A stretch of 64,000 bases of DNA from contig NZ_CP061297.1 of NCBI RefSeq assembly GCF_018687575.1, positions 750,821 to 814,820 on the forward strand, written 5' to 3'. This DNA is from Polynucleobacter asymbioticus (GTDB taxonomy: Bacteria > Pseudomonadota > Gammaproteobacteria > Burkholderiales > Burkholderiaceae). The position numbers were made by a program, and so were the translations under genes. Positions 16,771-25,271 of this stretch are shown one piece after another (position 1 is the first letter of the stretch; each line of letters begins with the position of its first letter). A model generated the notes under the pieces. That model saw nothing but the letters and a program-made list of their open reading frames with translations. It made no database searches and was not told the DNA's origin.

Positions 16771-19700
16771 ATGTTTACTTGGTTATTAGATTTCAGCTTA
16801 AAAAATCGCATGATGGTGATTTTGCTTAGTGCTATATCTATGGTCTATGGTGCGTACACCTTAAGCAAGATGCCTGTGGATGTCTTTCCCGATCTGAATA
16901 AGCCTACTGTCACCATCATGACTGAGGCTGGCGGAATGGCTTCAGAAGAAGTTGAACAACTCATTACATTCCCACTCGAAACGGCTATGAATGGTTTACC
17001 CGGAGTAGAGGCCATTCGCTCAGTATCTAGCGCCGGCCTTTCTTTCATATACGTTACTTTTGACTGGTCTGTAGACATCTATCGCGCTAGGCAAATGGTT
17101 TCAGAAAGACTGTCATCTATGGACGGAGCAATTCCGGATGGCATTGTTTCGCGCATGGGGCCCATTAGTTCAATCATGGGTGAGATCATGCAAATTGCCA
17201 TTCCGATTGATGAATCTAAGATTTCATCCATGCAGGTTCGCGAGTATGCTGACTGGGTTTTGCGACCCAGATTGATGGCTATCCCCGGGGTAGCGCAAGT
17301 CATTCCTATTGGCGGGCAAGTCAGGCAGTTTCAAGTACAACCCAATACTCGTCGTATGGCGGAGCTAGGCCTTAGCATATTGCAGATTGAAGATGCATTG
17401 CGGGGCTACTCTGCAAATACGTCTGGTGGATTTCTTGAGTCTAATAATCGTGAGTATCTTATTCGTCATATAGGGCGAACTTCTAGCCTTGAAGATTTAA
17501 AGAATATTGCCGTATCGAACCGCAATGGACAAACAATACTTTTAAGACAAGTTGCCGATATTACTTTTGCACCAGCAGTTAAGCGAGGCGATGCCGGTTA
17601 TGAAGGTGGGCCAGCAGTCATCCTAGGTGTACAAAAACAACCTTCAGCAGATACGGTAGCGCTTACAAAAAAGATTGAATCAGCTATTGCAGAATTAAAG
17701 CAGGGCTTGCCAACTGGCATGGAAGCTCCAAAAGTAACATTTAGGCAGGCGAGCTTTATTGATGCATCCATTAGCACTTTAGAGGGTAAGCTCATCGGCG
17801 CATCAATCTTTGTTGCTGTAGTGCTGTATCTCTTTTTAGGAACAATTCGCCCGGTCCTCATCTCATTGACAGCAATTCCAGTTTCAATTCTCTTAACTGC
17901 CCTGGTTTTTAAGTACTTTGGTTTATCAATTAATACGATGACCTTGGGAGGCCTAGCCATTGCAATCGGCGGCCTGGTTGATGATGCAGTAGTTGATGTG
18001 GAAAACGTGATTCGTCGCCTTAGAGCAAATCTAGATAAAGCATCTTTAGACCAATTAAGCCCACTAGCGATTGTGAGAGCCGCCTCGCTTGAGGTAAGAA
18101 CCGGAATTATCTACGCTACAGCCATCATCGTTTTGGTATTCATCCCATTATTTGCATTACCAGGTATAGAGGGGCGACTATTTGTGCCTTTAGGTATTGC
18201 TTTTATAGTCTCCACTCTTGCATCACTTTTAGTTTCAGTCACTATCACGCCAGTACTCTGCTTTTATCTGCTGCCCTCAATGCAGTCCCTGAGGGATCAC
18301 GATACAAAGATTGTCACTTGGCTTAAAAGTCATTATGAGGTTCAGTTATCAAGGTTGTTAGCGGCGCCTAAAAAGCCTCTGATGTATGCTTTTACATCCG
18401 TCATAGTCGCTGCTGCCAGTGTTCCCTTTATGGCGAGCTCATTTTTACCGCCCTTTAACGAAGGGACTTTACTGATCGGACTGCGTTTAAATCCTGGTGT
18501 CTCTCTCTCTGAATCGGCAGGCGTGGCTAGCCAAGCAGAAAAGTTAGTCAGGCAGGTTCCTGAAGTAACTTATGTTGGACGCAGGAGTGGCCGCGCAGAA
18601 TTGGACGAGCATGCGGAAGGTGTGCATGTGAGCGAGTTAGATGTTGGTTTAAAGCCTGCGGGAGATTTAGATCGCTCCATGGCTGAGATACAGGCAGATA
18701 TCAGGTCAAGATTAGTTAACTTACCCGCTGCAATTGCGATCGGTCAGCCAATCTCACATCGAATAGATCACATGCTTTCAGGGGTTCGGTCGCAAATTGC
18801 AATTAAGATCTTTGGCGATGATTTAGACGTGCTGCGTAGCCAAGCCGATCTTTTGAGATCCAAATTAGCGGGCATTGAAGGCTTAGTTGATCTAGAAATA
18901 GAAAAGCAGGTTTTAGCACCACAAATTAAGGTCCGAATTGATTACGATAAAGCAGCGCAATACGGAGTTTCAACTTCTCAGATTATGGCCACCTTGCAGG
19001 GCATGGTTGAAGGGGAGAGACTCTCGCAAATTATTGAAGGTAATCGGCGGTTTGCCTTAGTGATCAAGTTACCAGACTCAGCAAGAAACTTAGAAGGGCT
19101 TGCTGATATTTTGATTGATACGCCAAATGGAAAAATTCCACTCTCAAAAATTGCTAGCATTGAGGATGGGGATGGTCCAAATCAAATTAGTAGAGATGGC
19201 GGTAAGCGAAGAATTGTCTTATCGGCTAATGCCTCTAAGCGCGCCTTGTCAGATATTGTGACTGACATTAGAACTGTTATCTCTAATCAGACTCTTCCAG
19301 AGGGGTACTTCATTACCTTAGATGGTCAATTTAAAGCGCAAGAAGAGGCATCTAAAGTAATTGGTTTGCTATCAATTGGATCATTTCTTTTGATGTTTGC
19401 AGTATTAAATAATCGCTATAAGTCCATGCGCCTATCTTTAATGATTATGTCTAACATTCCATTAGCTATGGTCGGAGCAGTGATTGGTTTGTGGATTTCA
19501 GGTCAGCCACTCTCGATTGCTGCATTAATAGGATTTATCACGCTAGCAGGAATATCTGTGCGTAACGGAATCTTAAAAATTAGCCATTACCTGAATTTGA
19601 TGCAGTCAGAAGGTGAATCGTTTAGCCTGGCAATGATTATTCGCGGATCAATTGAGCGCTTAAGTCCTGTACTAATGACAGCTTTGGTTACAGCTTTTGC

Positions 19701-19893
19701 CTTGGCGCCATTGTTGTTTGAGGCAGAACGTCCTGGTACAGAAATATTGCATCCGGTAGCAGTCGTTATTTTCTCCGGGCTCATCAGTTCCACCTTATTA
19801 GATACTTTTTTAACGCCAGTCATGTTTTGGCTTTATGGGAAAAAAGCATCCGAAATAGCGTTGAGCCATATGAAATCTAACGAAGTATTTTAA
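16771..19893 (+). CDS. czcA: CzcA-like heavy-metal RND efflux transporter
   Basis: This 1040-residue HME-RND pump has 12 membrane helices and two large periplasmic loops, with the N-terminal SKMPVDVFPDLNKPTVTIMTE block typical of the class. The fourth-helix signature reads AIGGLVDDAVVDVENVIRRL. It keeps the VDD and VEN acids but lacks the first Asp of the DFG-X3-DGA-X3-VEN pattern of zinc/cobalt/cadmium CzcA. It may therefore belong to a different substrate branch, so the metal is uncertain. Energy comes from the proton motive force. It is part of the six-gene unit from 13448 to 20277. Confidence 0.88.
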   Translation: MFTWLLDFSLKNRMMVILLSAISMVYGAYTLSKMPVDVFPDLNKPTVTIMTEAGGMASEEVEQLITFPLETAMNGLPGVEAIRSVSSAGLSFIYVTFDWSVDIYRARQMVSERLSSMDGAIPDGIVSRMGPISSIMGEIMQIAIPIDESKISSMQVREYADWVLRPRLMAIPGVAQVIPIGGQVRQFQVQPNTRRMAELGLSILQIEDALRGYSANTSGGFLESNNREYLIRHIGRTSSLEDLKNIAVSNRNGQTILLRQVADITFAPAVKRGDAGYEGGPAVILGVQKQPSADTVALTKKIESAIAELKQGLPTGMEAPKVTFRQASFIDASISTLEGKLIGASIFVAVVLYLFLGTIRPVLISLTAIPVSILLTALVFKYFGLSINTMTLGGLAIAIGGLVDDAVVDVENVIRRLRANLDKASLDQLSPLAIVRAASLEVRTGIIYATAIIVLVFIPLFALPGIEGRLFVPLGIAFIVSTLASLLVSVTITPVLCFYLLPSMQSLRDHDTKIVTWLKSHYEVQLSRLLAAPKKPLMYAFTSVIVAAASVPFMASSFLPPFNEGTLLIGLRLNPGVSLSESAGVASQAEKLVRQVPEVTYVGRRSGRAELDEHAEGVHVSELDVGLKPAGDLDRSMAEIQADIRSRLVNLPAAIAIGQPISHRIDHMLSGVRSQIAIKIFGDDLDVLRSQADLLRSKLAGIEGLVDLEIEKQVLAPQIKVRIDYDKAAQYGVSTSQIMATLQGMVEGERLSQIIEGNRRFALVIKLPDSARNLEGLADILIDTPNGKIPLSKIASIEDGDGPNQISRDGGKRRIVLSANASKRALSDIVTDIRTVISNQTLPEGYFITLDGQFKAQEEASKVIGLLSIGSFLLMFAVLNNRYKSMRLSLMIMSNIPLAMVGAVIGLWISGQPLSIAALIGFITLAGISVRNGILKISHYLNLMQSEGESFSLAMIIRGSIERLSPVLMTALVTAFALAPLLFEAERPGTEILHPVAVVIFSGLISSTLLDTFLTPVMFWLYGKKASEIALSHMKSNEVF

Positions 19894-19908
19894 TTTTAAG
19901 GAGTCTAT

Positions 19909-20277
19909 ATGAAATCAATGATGGTGATTGCAACCTTGATAATCAGTTTTATTGGTCCAGCCCATGCTGGAGCCGGCCATGATTTAAAGCCAATGCATGG
20001 CGGTGTCATAGTAGAGGCTAAGGACATTGATGTTGAATTGGTTGCAAAGCCTGATAGCTTGTCGCTGTATTTGACGGACCACGGTAAACCGATACCTATA
20101 GATGGTGGGACCGCAAAGCTGACAGTCTTAATTGGATCAGATAAAAAAGATTATGAGCTACTGCCTAATGGAGGCAAATTCGAACTGAAAGGAAGCTTCG
20201 CTATTCCTAAAGGGGCTAAAGCCATAGCAGTTATCAAGATAAAATCGAAAGTGATTACAGCAAGGTTTAATTTATAA
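19909..20277 (+). CDS. Small periplasmic protein at the end of the metal efflux operon
   Basis: The 122-residue protein has a signal peptide (residues 1-20, ending AHAG) followed by AGHDLKPMHGGVIVEAKDIDVELVAKPDS and a predicted beta-rich domain. Similar proteins follow CzcA-type pumps of this branch in other betaproteobacteria, as I recall the family. The His/Met segment near the mature N-terminus (GHDLKPMHGG) could bind metal in the periplasm. AAGGAG lies just before the ATG, 15 bp after czcA. It has no established function. Confidence 0.6.
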   Translation: MKSMMVIATLIISFIGPAHAGAGHDLKPMHGGVIVEAKDIDVELVAKPDSLSLYLTDHGKPIPIDGGTAKLTVLIGSDKKDYELLPNGGKFELKGSFAIPKGAKAIAVIKIKSKVITARFNL

Positions 20278-20457
20278 GTTAAATCACCTCAATCTAGCCT
20301 ATAAATTGGGCCGTCGTGAAGTGATCGGATTGCTATCGTTGATTAGTGGAGCCATGTTCCGCCAAGGTCGGCTTTAGGTCGAACTCTGCCTGCCGCTATT
20401 AAGTAGGGTGTGGGCCTGCTTTGTGTTCAGTGAAAGCCCATCACAGCCCTGATGCTG

Positions 20458-20480
20458 TAGTGTCGGTTTAACCGACAGTA
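20458..20480 (+). repeat. Island dyad element before integrase (upper site)
   Basis: TAGTGTC, core ggtttaacc, GACAGTA. The inner part TGTCGGTT-T-AACCGACA is a perfect 17-bp palindrome and fits the GTGTC-N9-GACA pattern of the island dyads. Confidence 0.5.
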
Positions 20481-20488
20481 AATAATTC

Positions 20489-20517
20489 AGGTCGCCCAAA
20501 AGTAACTCTGAAATTAA
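20489..20517 (+). promoter_or_regulatory. AGGTCG-N11-CTCTGAAATTAA element, copy 1
   Basis: AGGTCG (20489-20494) and CTCTGAAATTAA (20506-20517) recur with exactly the same spacing at 25200-25228. The element starts 61 bp upstream of the integrase ATG at 20550 and is a likely promoter or operator. Confidence 0.55.
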
Positions 20518-20523
20518 GCTAAC

Positions 20524-20546
20524 AAGTGTCCGGTTTCGAGACGCTT
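20524..20546 (+). repeat. Island dyad element overlapping the integrase leader
   Basis: AAGTGTC, core cggtttcga, GACGCTT. It ends 3 bp before the integrase ATG at 20550, where a bound protein or RNA hairpin would block initiation. One outer base departs from the symmetric consensus. Confidence 0.6.
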
Positions 20547-20549
20547 GTA

Positions 20550-21758
20550 ATGAATAATTTATCACTCTTATTTTCTACCGTTATCGCTGATGATGAGCCC
20601 ATCAAACTGCTTGATGGTGCCGTCACCCTCTACAAAAGACCTAGTAGTCACCAATGGCAATGCCGCTTTAAGCTGGCTACTGGCACTTGGCATTCCGCCA
20701 GCACAGGCGCAGATCAAGTAGCAGAAGCCGCTACCCAAGCCATTGCCATCTATGAAACTGTCAGGGTCAAGCTGGCCAGCGATTTAGCTGTTAAAACCCG
20801 GACCTTTCGGCAACTAGCCACGCAAGAACTAGCGGCTGCTGCCAGGGTAGTTCAAGCCAATCCCAATAAGCGCACTCATGTTGATTACATACACATCTAC
20901 GCCAAGTACCTCATCCCATTCTTTGGTAATTATCAAGTTAATGACATAACCCAAGAGTTAGTAGATGACTATGCAGCGTGGCGCATATCCCAGATGGGCA
21001 AGAATCCCAAAACATATACCCAAAGACGTCATGCTGGGCTTTATAAGCGAGTAATTGAGCGAGCCAGAGATCAAGGCTTAATCCATCGAAATCGCACCAT
21101 TCCCTTGTTGGAGGTTAATGCCGATAGGGCAGAAATTAGGCCTGCATTTAATCAACAGGAGGTCAATTACTTACTAGAATACATGCGGGATTGGGAGCGT
21201 TTCGGCCGCAATCAACGCAGTAATCACATGAGAAGGTTATGCAGGGTCTATGTGGAGTTCTTGCTGGGAACAGGCATAAGGCAGGGAACTGAGAGTATGC
21301 CAATCCGCTGGAAAGCTCTACAGTGGCATTGGATTGGTGAGCAGCGTTACCTAAGAATTTGGGTATCGGGTAAAACGGGCCCTAGATACCTAATAGCAAG
21401 ACATTTTGTGATTGAGGCACTAGAGCGATTAATTGCTTGGCAAAAGCTACCTTATAAGAACCTAGAGGCTGTGATTGAGGCCAGATTGGATAAGAAAGTA
21501 TTTGTATTTCCAGAGGGGGATGCTCCACATAGCCTAGATGATGTCTTTGAGCGGCTCATGGTTGAATCTAATTTATTAAAGGATGCGACAGGTAAGAATA
21601 GAACCCTGTATAGCCTACGCCATACTTATGCAACCTTTGCTCTAGCTGAAGGTATTGATATACATACCTTAGCCAGGCAAATGGGTACTTCGACTTTAAT
21701 GATTGAAAAACATTACTCAAAGCTTACTCCTATGATGGCGGCCGCCAATTTAGCTTAA
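20550..21758 (+). CDS. Tyrosine site-specific recombinase (integrase)
   Basis: The product has 402 residues from the ATG at 20550; the GTG at 20526 lies inside a dyad element and is rejected. There is an N-terminal arm-type region, a SAM-like core-binding domain (TFRQLATQELAAAARVVQ... HVDYIHIYAKYLIPFFGNYQVNDI) and the catalytic domain. The catalytic residues are Arg in GTGIRQGTES, the HxxR box SLRHTYATFAL near residue 360 and Tyr in MIEKHYSKL. It is the largest recombinase of the island and the best candidate for tRNA-Arg integration. Its stop overlaps the convergent AAA+ gene by 4 bp. Confidence 0.88.
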   Translation: MNNLSLLFSTVIADDEPIKLLDGAVTLYKRPSSHQWQCRFKLATGTWHSASTGADQVAEAATQAIAIYETVRVKLASDLAVKTRTFRQLATQELAAAARVVQANPNKRTHVDYIHIYAKYLIPFFGNYQVNDITQELVDDYAAWRISQMGKNPKTYTQRRHAGLYKRVIERARDQGLIHRNRTIPLLEVNADRAEIRPAFNQQEVNYLLEYMRDWERFGRNQRSNHMRRLCRVYVEFLLGTGIRQGTESMPIRWKALQWHWIGEQRYLRIWVSGKTGPRYLIARHFVIEALERLIAWQKLPYKNLEAVIEARLDKKVFVFPEGDAPHSLDDVFERLMVESNLLKDATGKNRTLYSLRHTYATFALAEGIDIHTLARQMGTSTLMIEKHYSKLTPMMAAANLA

Positions 21759-22468
21759 GCTGCCATGAGCGGGCTAATTGGCTCAGGCGTTGGTACTTCT
21801 ACAACTACTCCACCGGGATTACTCGGCGGATTGCGTACCGATCTAACAAAGTCTTCAAGACGCTCTAATAATTTACGATTGCTAGAGCTTATTTGCAATT
21901 GCGCTGAGAGGACTTTGAGTAGCTGATCGTCGGGTAGGGCAATACCTTCTTGCTGCAAGATCCACTGTGCACGTGGTAACCAGTCTTTAGCCGAAACTGG
22001 AGGTACCACCAGGCAGCTGCTACGATCGCGTAAAGCAATATCCACTTGATCAATATAGTTCGTTGTAAAGATGAACTGGGTATGACTGATCATGTCATCG
22101 ATTACATCTCTAAATGCTATTGCAGCTTTAGGGGTGAAATTAATTTCATTGGAAATGATGTAATTACGCTTTTGATCATTAATCGTAAACACTTGATAAA
22201 ACATCGTGTGATCTTCAAACGTCTGCATGACATCGTTGATCGAATTAAATTCCACTGCTTTAAGGCGGGTAACTTCAGCCTTTTTACTCTCAATGGAATC
22301 AGGCAGTAAATTGGCGATGGTAGTTTTGCCAGTACCAACCCCGCCATGCAGTATTAACGGCTTTAAGTCTCGCCCGTTAATGTATTCAGCTAGCTTGTTT
22401 TTGAGAGTGATGCTACCTAGAATAACCTCATCGAGAGTTTTAGGTGCATATTTGAGTGCGAAGCTCAT
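21755..22468 (-). CDS. AAA+ ATPase resembling clamp-loader subunits
   Basis: The 237-residue protein begins LKYAPKTLDEVILG, a signature of RFC/gp44-type clamp loaders. It has Walker A HGGVGTGKTT (about 41-50), a Walker B-like YIISNEINFT (Asn in place of Asp), sensor 1 FIFTTN and an arginine-finger-like DRSSC. The C-terminal lid is short and ends in a Pro-rich tail. It resembles T4 gp44 more than DnaX. In an island, such a protein may support element replication or act in defence; neither is shown. It lies 76 bp downstream of the 22545 gene on the same strand, and its ATG has GGAAA upstream. Confidence 0.65.
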   Translation of the reverse strand: MSFALKYAPKTLDEVILGSITLKNKLAEYINGRDLKPLILHGGVGTGKTTIANLLPDSIESKKAEVTRLKAVEFNSINDVMQTFEDHTMFYQVFTINDQKRNYIISNEINFTPKAAIAFRDVIDDMISHTQFIFTTNYIDQVDIALRDRSSCLVVPPVSAKDWLPRAQWILQQEGIALPDDQLLKVLSAQLQISSSNRKLLERLEDFVRSVRNPPSNPGGVVVEVPTPEPISPLMAA

Positions 22469-22544
22469 GGTATTTCCTTTCTAATTGGGTAAAAGCAGGG
22501 GCGGTTGATCAGCCCTAAACCCCTGTCAAATAATGAACAATGGC

Positions 22545-23321
22545 TTATGCCATCTCTTTGAAATAGGCTTGGTTAGCCGCTTCAGTGATTGCCGCTTGCG
22601 CTGCAAGCTCTGCTTGGGCTTTGATATGCTCATCAACCTTATTGAGCAGTTCTTGCGCAATCTTGCGAATAGCTTGCTCAATCATGGCAGTAGTAGAGCC
22701 TGGCACTACACTTAAAACCTGCGTTTGACCGCTAGCTAGCATCTTGCCAATGAGCAAGGTGTATTCAGCAGAATCAGCTGGATGCGCTAAGCCAGTTTTT
22801 GGCACCAAACTTAGCGGGTGTTGTAGTTGGTTAACTAATAATTGCTTAACCTCGGCAACCTTATTATCAAGCTGGCTACGCTTTTTAATAGTCTCATCGG
22901 TAATACCTTTGGTACTGGCTACTTCCTCAATGCCACCAACCTTGGTTACCCATTCAGCAAAATTACCCACTGAAATTGCTTCTTTAGCCGCTACCCGTAA
23001 TGCACGGGAATAAGCAGAAGCACGGCGGCGCTCGGCATTAAACACATACTTTACGATCAAGGTTAGTACTGGAGTGCTGGTTTGCACTTTAATGCCACGT
23101 CCTTCTAGATTGGCTTTAATACCTTCTAAAACGACTTTCTCAGCAGAGCTGCCTTTGATCTCGTAATACATACCAAGGCAATCCGAGAGAAGGGCGTAAA
23201 GCGCCTTATTGGATTTATCGTAAAAGTCCCGTTGCCAGACTTGACGACGATTTGCTAAGGCATCTAGTTTTACCAAAGTGGCATTAGCGATTTCTTGCTT
23301 TTGATTTGCTGTGATTCTCAT
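22545..23321 (-). CDS. Unknown island protein with helical, Ala-rich C-terminus
   Basis: The family is not recognised. The 258-residue product is largely helical, with basic residues in the middle (FNAERRRASAYSRALRVAAKEA) and a C-terminal Ala/Gln helix (AQAELAAQAAITEAANQAYFKEMA). The ATG at 23321 has a strong ribosome binding site (GAAGGAG). It is the first gene of a two-gene unit with the AAA+ ATPase, so it may be that protein's partner, for example a DNA-binding or filament protein. There is no signal peptide or membrane segment. Confidence 0.55.
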   Translation of the reverse strand: MRITANQKQEIANATLVKLDALANRRQVWQRDFYDKSNKALYALLSDCLGMYYEIKGSSAEKVVLEGIKANLEGRGIKVQTSTPVLTLIVKYVFNAERRRASAYSRALRVAAKEAISVGNFAEWVTKVGGIEEVASTKGITDETIKKRSQLDNKVAEVKQLLVNQLQHPLSLVPKTGLAHPADSAEYTLLIGKMLASGQTQVLSVVPGSTTAMIEQAIRKIAQELLNKVDEHIKAQAELAAQAAITEAANQAYFKEMA

Positions 23322-23579
23322 GGTGATGCTCCTTCAAGTTTTAAAATTACCAACACGGTTTTAGCGAAAGTGCTGTTGATACTTTTTTGTGTTGATTGAG
23401 TCACTGTACATTTTTGGGATTTTTCGAACAAATCACCTAGTTGTTTTATTTCCTTGACAGAAAAACACGAAAAATCAAAGCCACATGAACAGGGGCTTGT
23501 AGGGCGATTTTATTTTTGAGAAAAAATCACCAAAAAACTCTGTTTGAAAATTTGATGAAAAATAAATAGAAAGAAATTT
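23322..23579. other. AT-rich gap with the promoter region of the ATPase unit
   Basis: There is no gene. The stretch has long A and T runs (for example 23516-23580) and should contain the minus-strand promoter for 23321. No repeats of the island families were seen. Confidence 0.5.
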
Positions 23580-24146
23580 CTAAATTAATTCAACTGCGTT
23601 TCTCTTTTGCTCATCATTTACATCGATGTACCGCTGAGTTACAGCAATTGATCTATGACCTGCTAATGAGGCTAAGATTCTTACACCGATGCCTTTATTA
23701 GCCAAAGTCGTAATAAAAAATTTTCTGCCCGAGTGGCTGCTTCCGCCGCTAATGCCCACATTCTTATAAAGTTGATGAAACCAAACGCATAAGCCATTGG
23801 GGCTAAAGCGTAAGCGGTGATCAGTATGAAAGAAGGGAATATCAGCGCCTTTGGCATGCCTTGTGGTGAGGTAATTAGCCAATTCCGCTTGTAAACGCTG
23901 TGATACGAAAACGGTTCTGGGGTGTTTGCCCTTAGTTTGCGCTGCCGATAGTCGAATCTCGTTTTTAATGGTGCCATCGGGGTTCACTACGTCCCCCATG
24001 GTTAAAGATGCGATCTCCGCAACGCGAAGCCCTCCGAGAAAGCTGGTAAGAATAATTGCGCGATCACGCAAAGCGTATTTTTTGGTACTAACGTAGCCTA
24101 GAACTTGATCAAGTTCTGCTTGAGATAAGGTTTTTGCTTGTGCCAT
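23580..24146 (-). CDS. Short tyrosine recombinase (catalytic domain only)
   Basis: The 188-residue protein is a FimB-like or short Xer-like recombinase without a separate core-binding domain. Catalytic residues are visible in order: Arg in GGLRVAEIASL, Lys in TKGKHPRT, HxxR in SHSGRKFF, His in AGHRSIAVTQ and Tyr in RYID. Single-domain recombinases of this type perform DNA inversion or assist integration. The ATG has CAGGAAAA upstream, and a palindromic AGGTCGACCT lies about 60 bp upstream of it, as at the other two recombinase units. Confidence 0.82.
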   Translation of the reverse strand: MAQAKTLSQAELDQVLGYVSTKKYALRDRAIILTSFLGGLRVAEIASLTMGDVVNPDGTIKNEIRLSAAQTKGKHPRTVFVSQRLQAELANYLTTRHAKGADIPFFHTDHRLRFSPNGLCVWFHQLYKNVGISGGSSHSGRKFFITTLANKGIGVRILASLAGHRSIAVTQRYIDVNDEQKRNAVELI

Positions 24147-24202
24147 TTGGTTTTCCTGTCATAAATAAAATGTGCGTTTTAAGTATGTTTCCTTAACGGG
24201 AA

Positions 24203-24213
24203 AAGGTCGACCT
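24203..24213 (-). promoter_or_regulatory. AGGTCGACCT palindrome upstream of the short recombinase
   Basis: The minus-strand reading GAGGTCGACCTTTT matches the GAGGTCGACCTTAAAA of the 25200 copy, but the CTCTGAAATTAA half is absent here. It lies about 60 bp upstream of the start at 24146. Confidence 0.45.
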
Positions 24214-24226
24214 CAGTTTGTTTGCG

Positions 24227-24249
24227 AAGTGTCACGTAACAAGACAAAA
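24227..24249 (+). repeat. Island dyad element, half-degenerate copy
   Basis: AAGTGTC, core acgtaacaa, GAC, then A-rich bases instead of ACTT. It is upstream of the short recombinase and marks the boundary with the next module. Confidence 0.45.
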
Positions 24250-24388
24250 AGACCTTCCAAGAATCAATGACTTACAAGACTGGGCTAAGAATATGTGAAT
24301 ATTCTTAGCCTCTTTCTTTCTATAAGTATTTAGCAATATTTACTAAGATCTGTCGTCTTTAGACGACGACCTTAGCTAACACCTCAAA

Positions 24389-24922
24389 TCACTGGATAGC
24401 GTACTTTTGTAAGTTCTCAAGTGCTTGCTTATAACCCCCGGCAAACACGCCGTTTGTAGACGGTTTTTGAGGGGAATTTAGCTCGGATTGCGTTGTAGCT
24501 ATCAGTGCAGGCGTGGGTTTTCCAGGAATTCTGGCAATACAACTTCTAACGGGTAGTTCCCAGTAATCATTTATTCCGTGCCCTGAATCTTTAATTTCAA
24601 TATAAATTCTGCTGTAGTTCATATCCAAAGACGCATATCCCTCAATAGGGCTTTTTGAGCCATTCTCGTAGCGGTAGATCCAGCTCATTAATACTCCGGC
24701 TTCATTAACTGGTGGGTTTGCCAAGCGATTAGCCATTTCCACATGAACTGGACTCTTTGGGAAATGAAACCAAGTTTCGACTTCCTCAAAATCAACTAAA
24801 TACTTGGCATAAGGACTTGGGATCTCTAATGTCCCGTTATAGATGGCCTTGCGATATTGACCTTTGCCGAAGGTTGTTCCGTACATTTTGTTTTCCCATA
24901 AGCGGGCTGTGATTTCTTTCAT
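24389..24922 (-). CDS. Unknown island protein
   Basis: I do not recognise this 177-residue protein. The ATG at 24922 is chosen because AAGGAG lies 9 bases upstream. The frame stays open to 25060 but there translates the GCAACT repeat array, which is probably not coding. The first 40 residues (ITARLWENKMYGTTFGKGQYRKAIYNG) resemble a small DNA-binding or DUF-type domain, followed by EVETWFHFPKSP. The rest has no clear motif. It is isolated between two intergenic regions rich in repeats. Confidence 0.5.
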   Translation of the reverse strand: MKEITARLWENKMYGTTFGKGQYRKAIYNGTLEIPSPYAKYLVDFEEVETWFHFPKSPVHVEMANRLANPPVNEAGVLMSWIYRYENGSKSPIEGYASLDMNYSRIYIEIKDSGHGINDYWELPVRSCIARIPGKPTPALIATTQSELNSPQKPSTNGVFAGGYKQALENLQKYAIQ

Positions 24923-24956
24923 TTTTAATCTCCTTGAATGTTGAAAGGAGTCGCGG

Positions 24957-25109
24957 TGTTGCTTTGAGATGCTCTGAGAGGCAAAGACAAAAGATAGTTG
25001 CTGTTGCGTGAGTTGCTGTTCAGAGCTACTCATTTGTCCCAAATACAGCAACTTAAGCAACTCCTATTTACAACTGCAACTTATTTCTTAATCGCATCTC
25101 AATGCAACT
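24957..25109. repeat. Array of AGTTGC / GCAACT hexamers
   Basis: AGTTGC occurs at 24996 and 25011 and TGTTGC at 24957 and 25002. The inverse GCAACT occurs at 25048, 25057, 25076 and 25104. The two orientations are on opposite sides of about 25030, forming a dispersed dyad. Such arrays occur at replication origins, integrase arm sites and operators; which applies is unknown. Confidence 0.45.
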
Positions 25110-25199
25110 CATTACGCGACTCGTAAATATTTAGCCCTTGTTAATAAAAACCATATTTTTTATGTCCAAAATGAGCCGATTTGCTCGTGATCTAAAAAG

Positions 25200-25228
25200 A
25201 GGTCGACCTTAAAAAGCTCTGAAATTAA
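25200..25228 (+). promoter_or_regulatory. AGGTCG-N11-CTCTGAAATTAA element, copy 2
   Basis: AGGTCG at 25200 and CTCTGAAATTAA at 25217-25228 have the same spacing as copy 1. The left part is the full palindrome AGGTCGACCT. The element ends 43 bp before the ATG of the 25272 gene, with a possible -10 region (TATATA) just after it. Confidence 0.55.
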
Positions 25229-25271
25229 CTTGTATATAGGCAATCACGCCATTGATCACAAGGAGACGTAA

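Larger units (their letters stand above)
20278..20549. other. Regulatory gap before the first integrase
   Basis: There is no gene here. The gap contains AGGTCG half-sites at 20365, 20376 and 20489, a 17-bp palindrome (20461-20477) and two dyad elements. It separates the metal module from the recombinase module. Confidence 0.6.
24923..25271. other. Repeat-rich intergenic region between divergent island genes
   Basis: There is no supported gene in these 349 bases. They hold the GCAACT/AGTTGC array, an AGGTCG element and a promoter-like TTGTATATAGG at 25230-25240 ahead of the 25272 gene. Confidence 0.6.

Noticed and set aside
24923..25060. Long form of the 24389 protein starting at 25060
   Set aside because: The extension translates the GCAACT array into Gln-rich sequence, while a strong ribosome binding site precedes the ATG at 24922.
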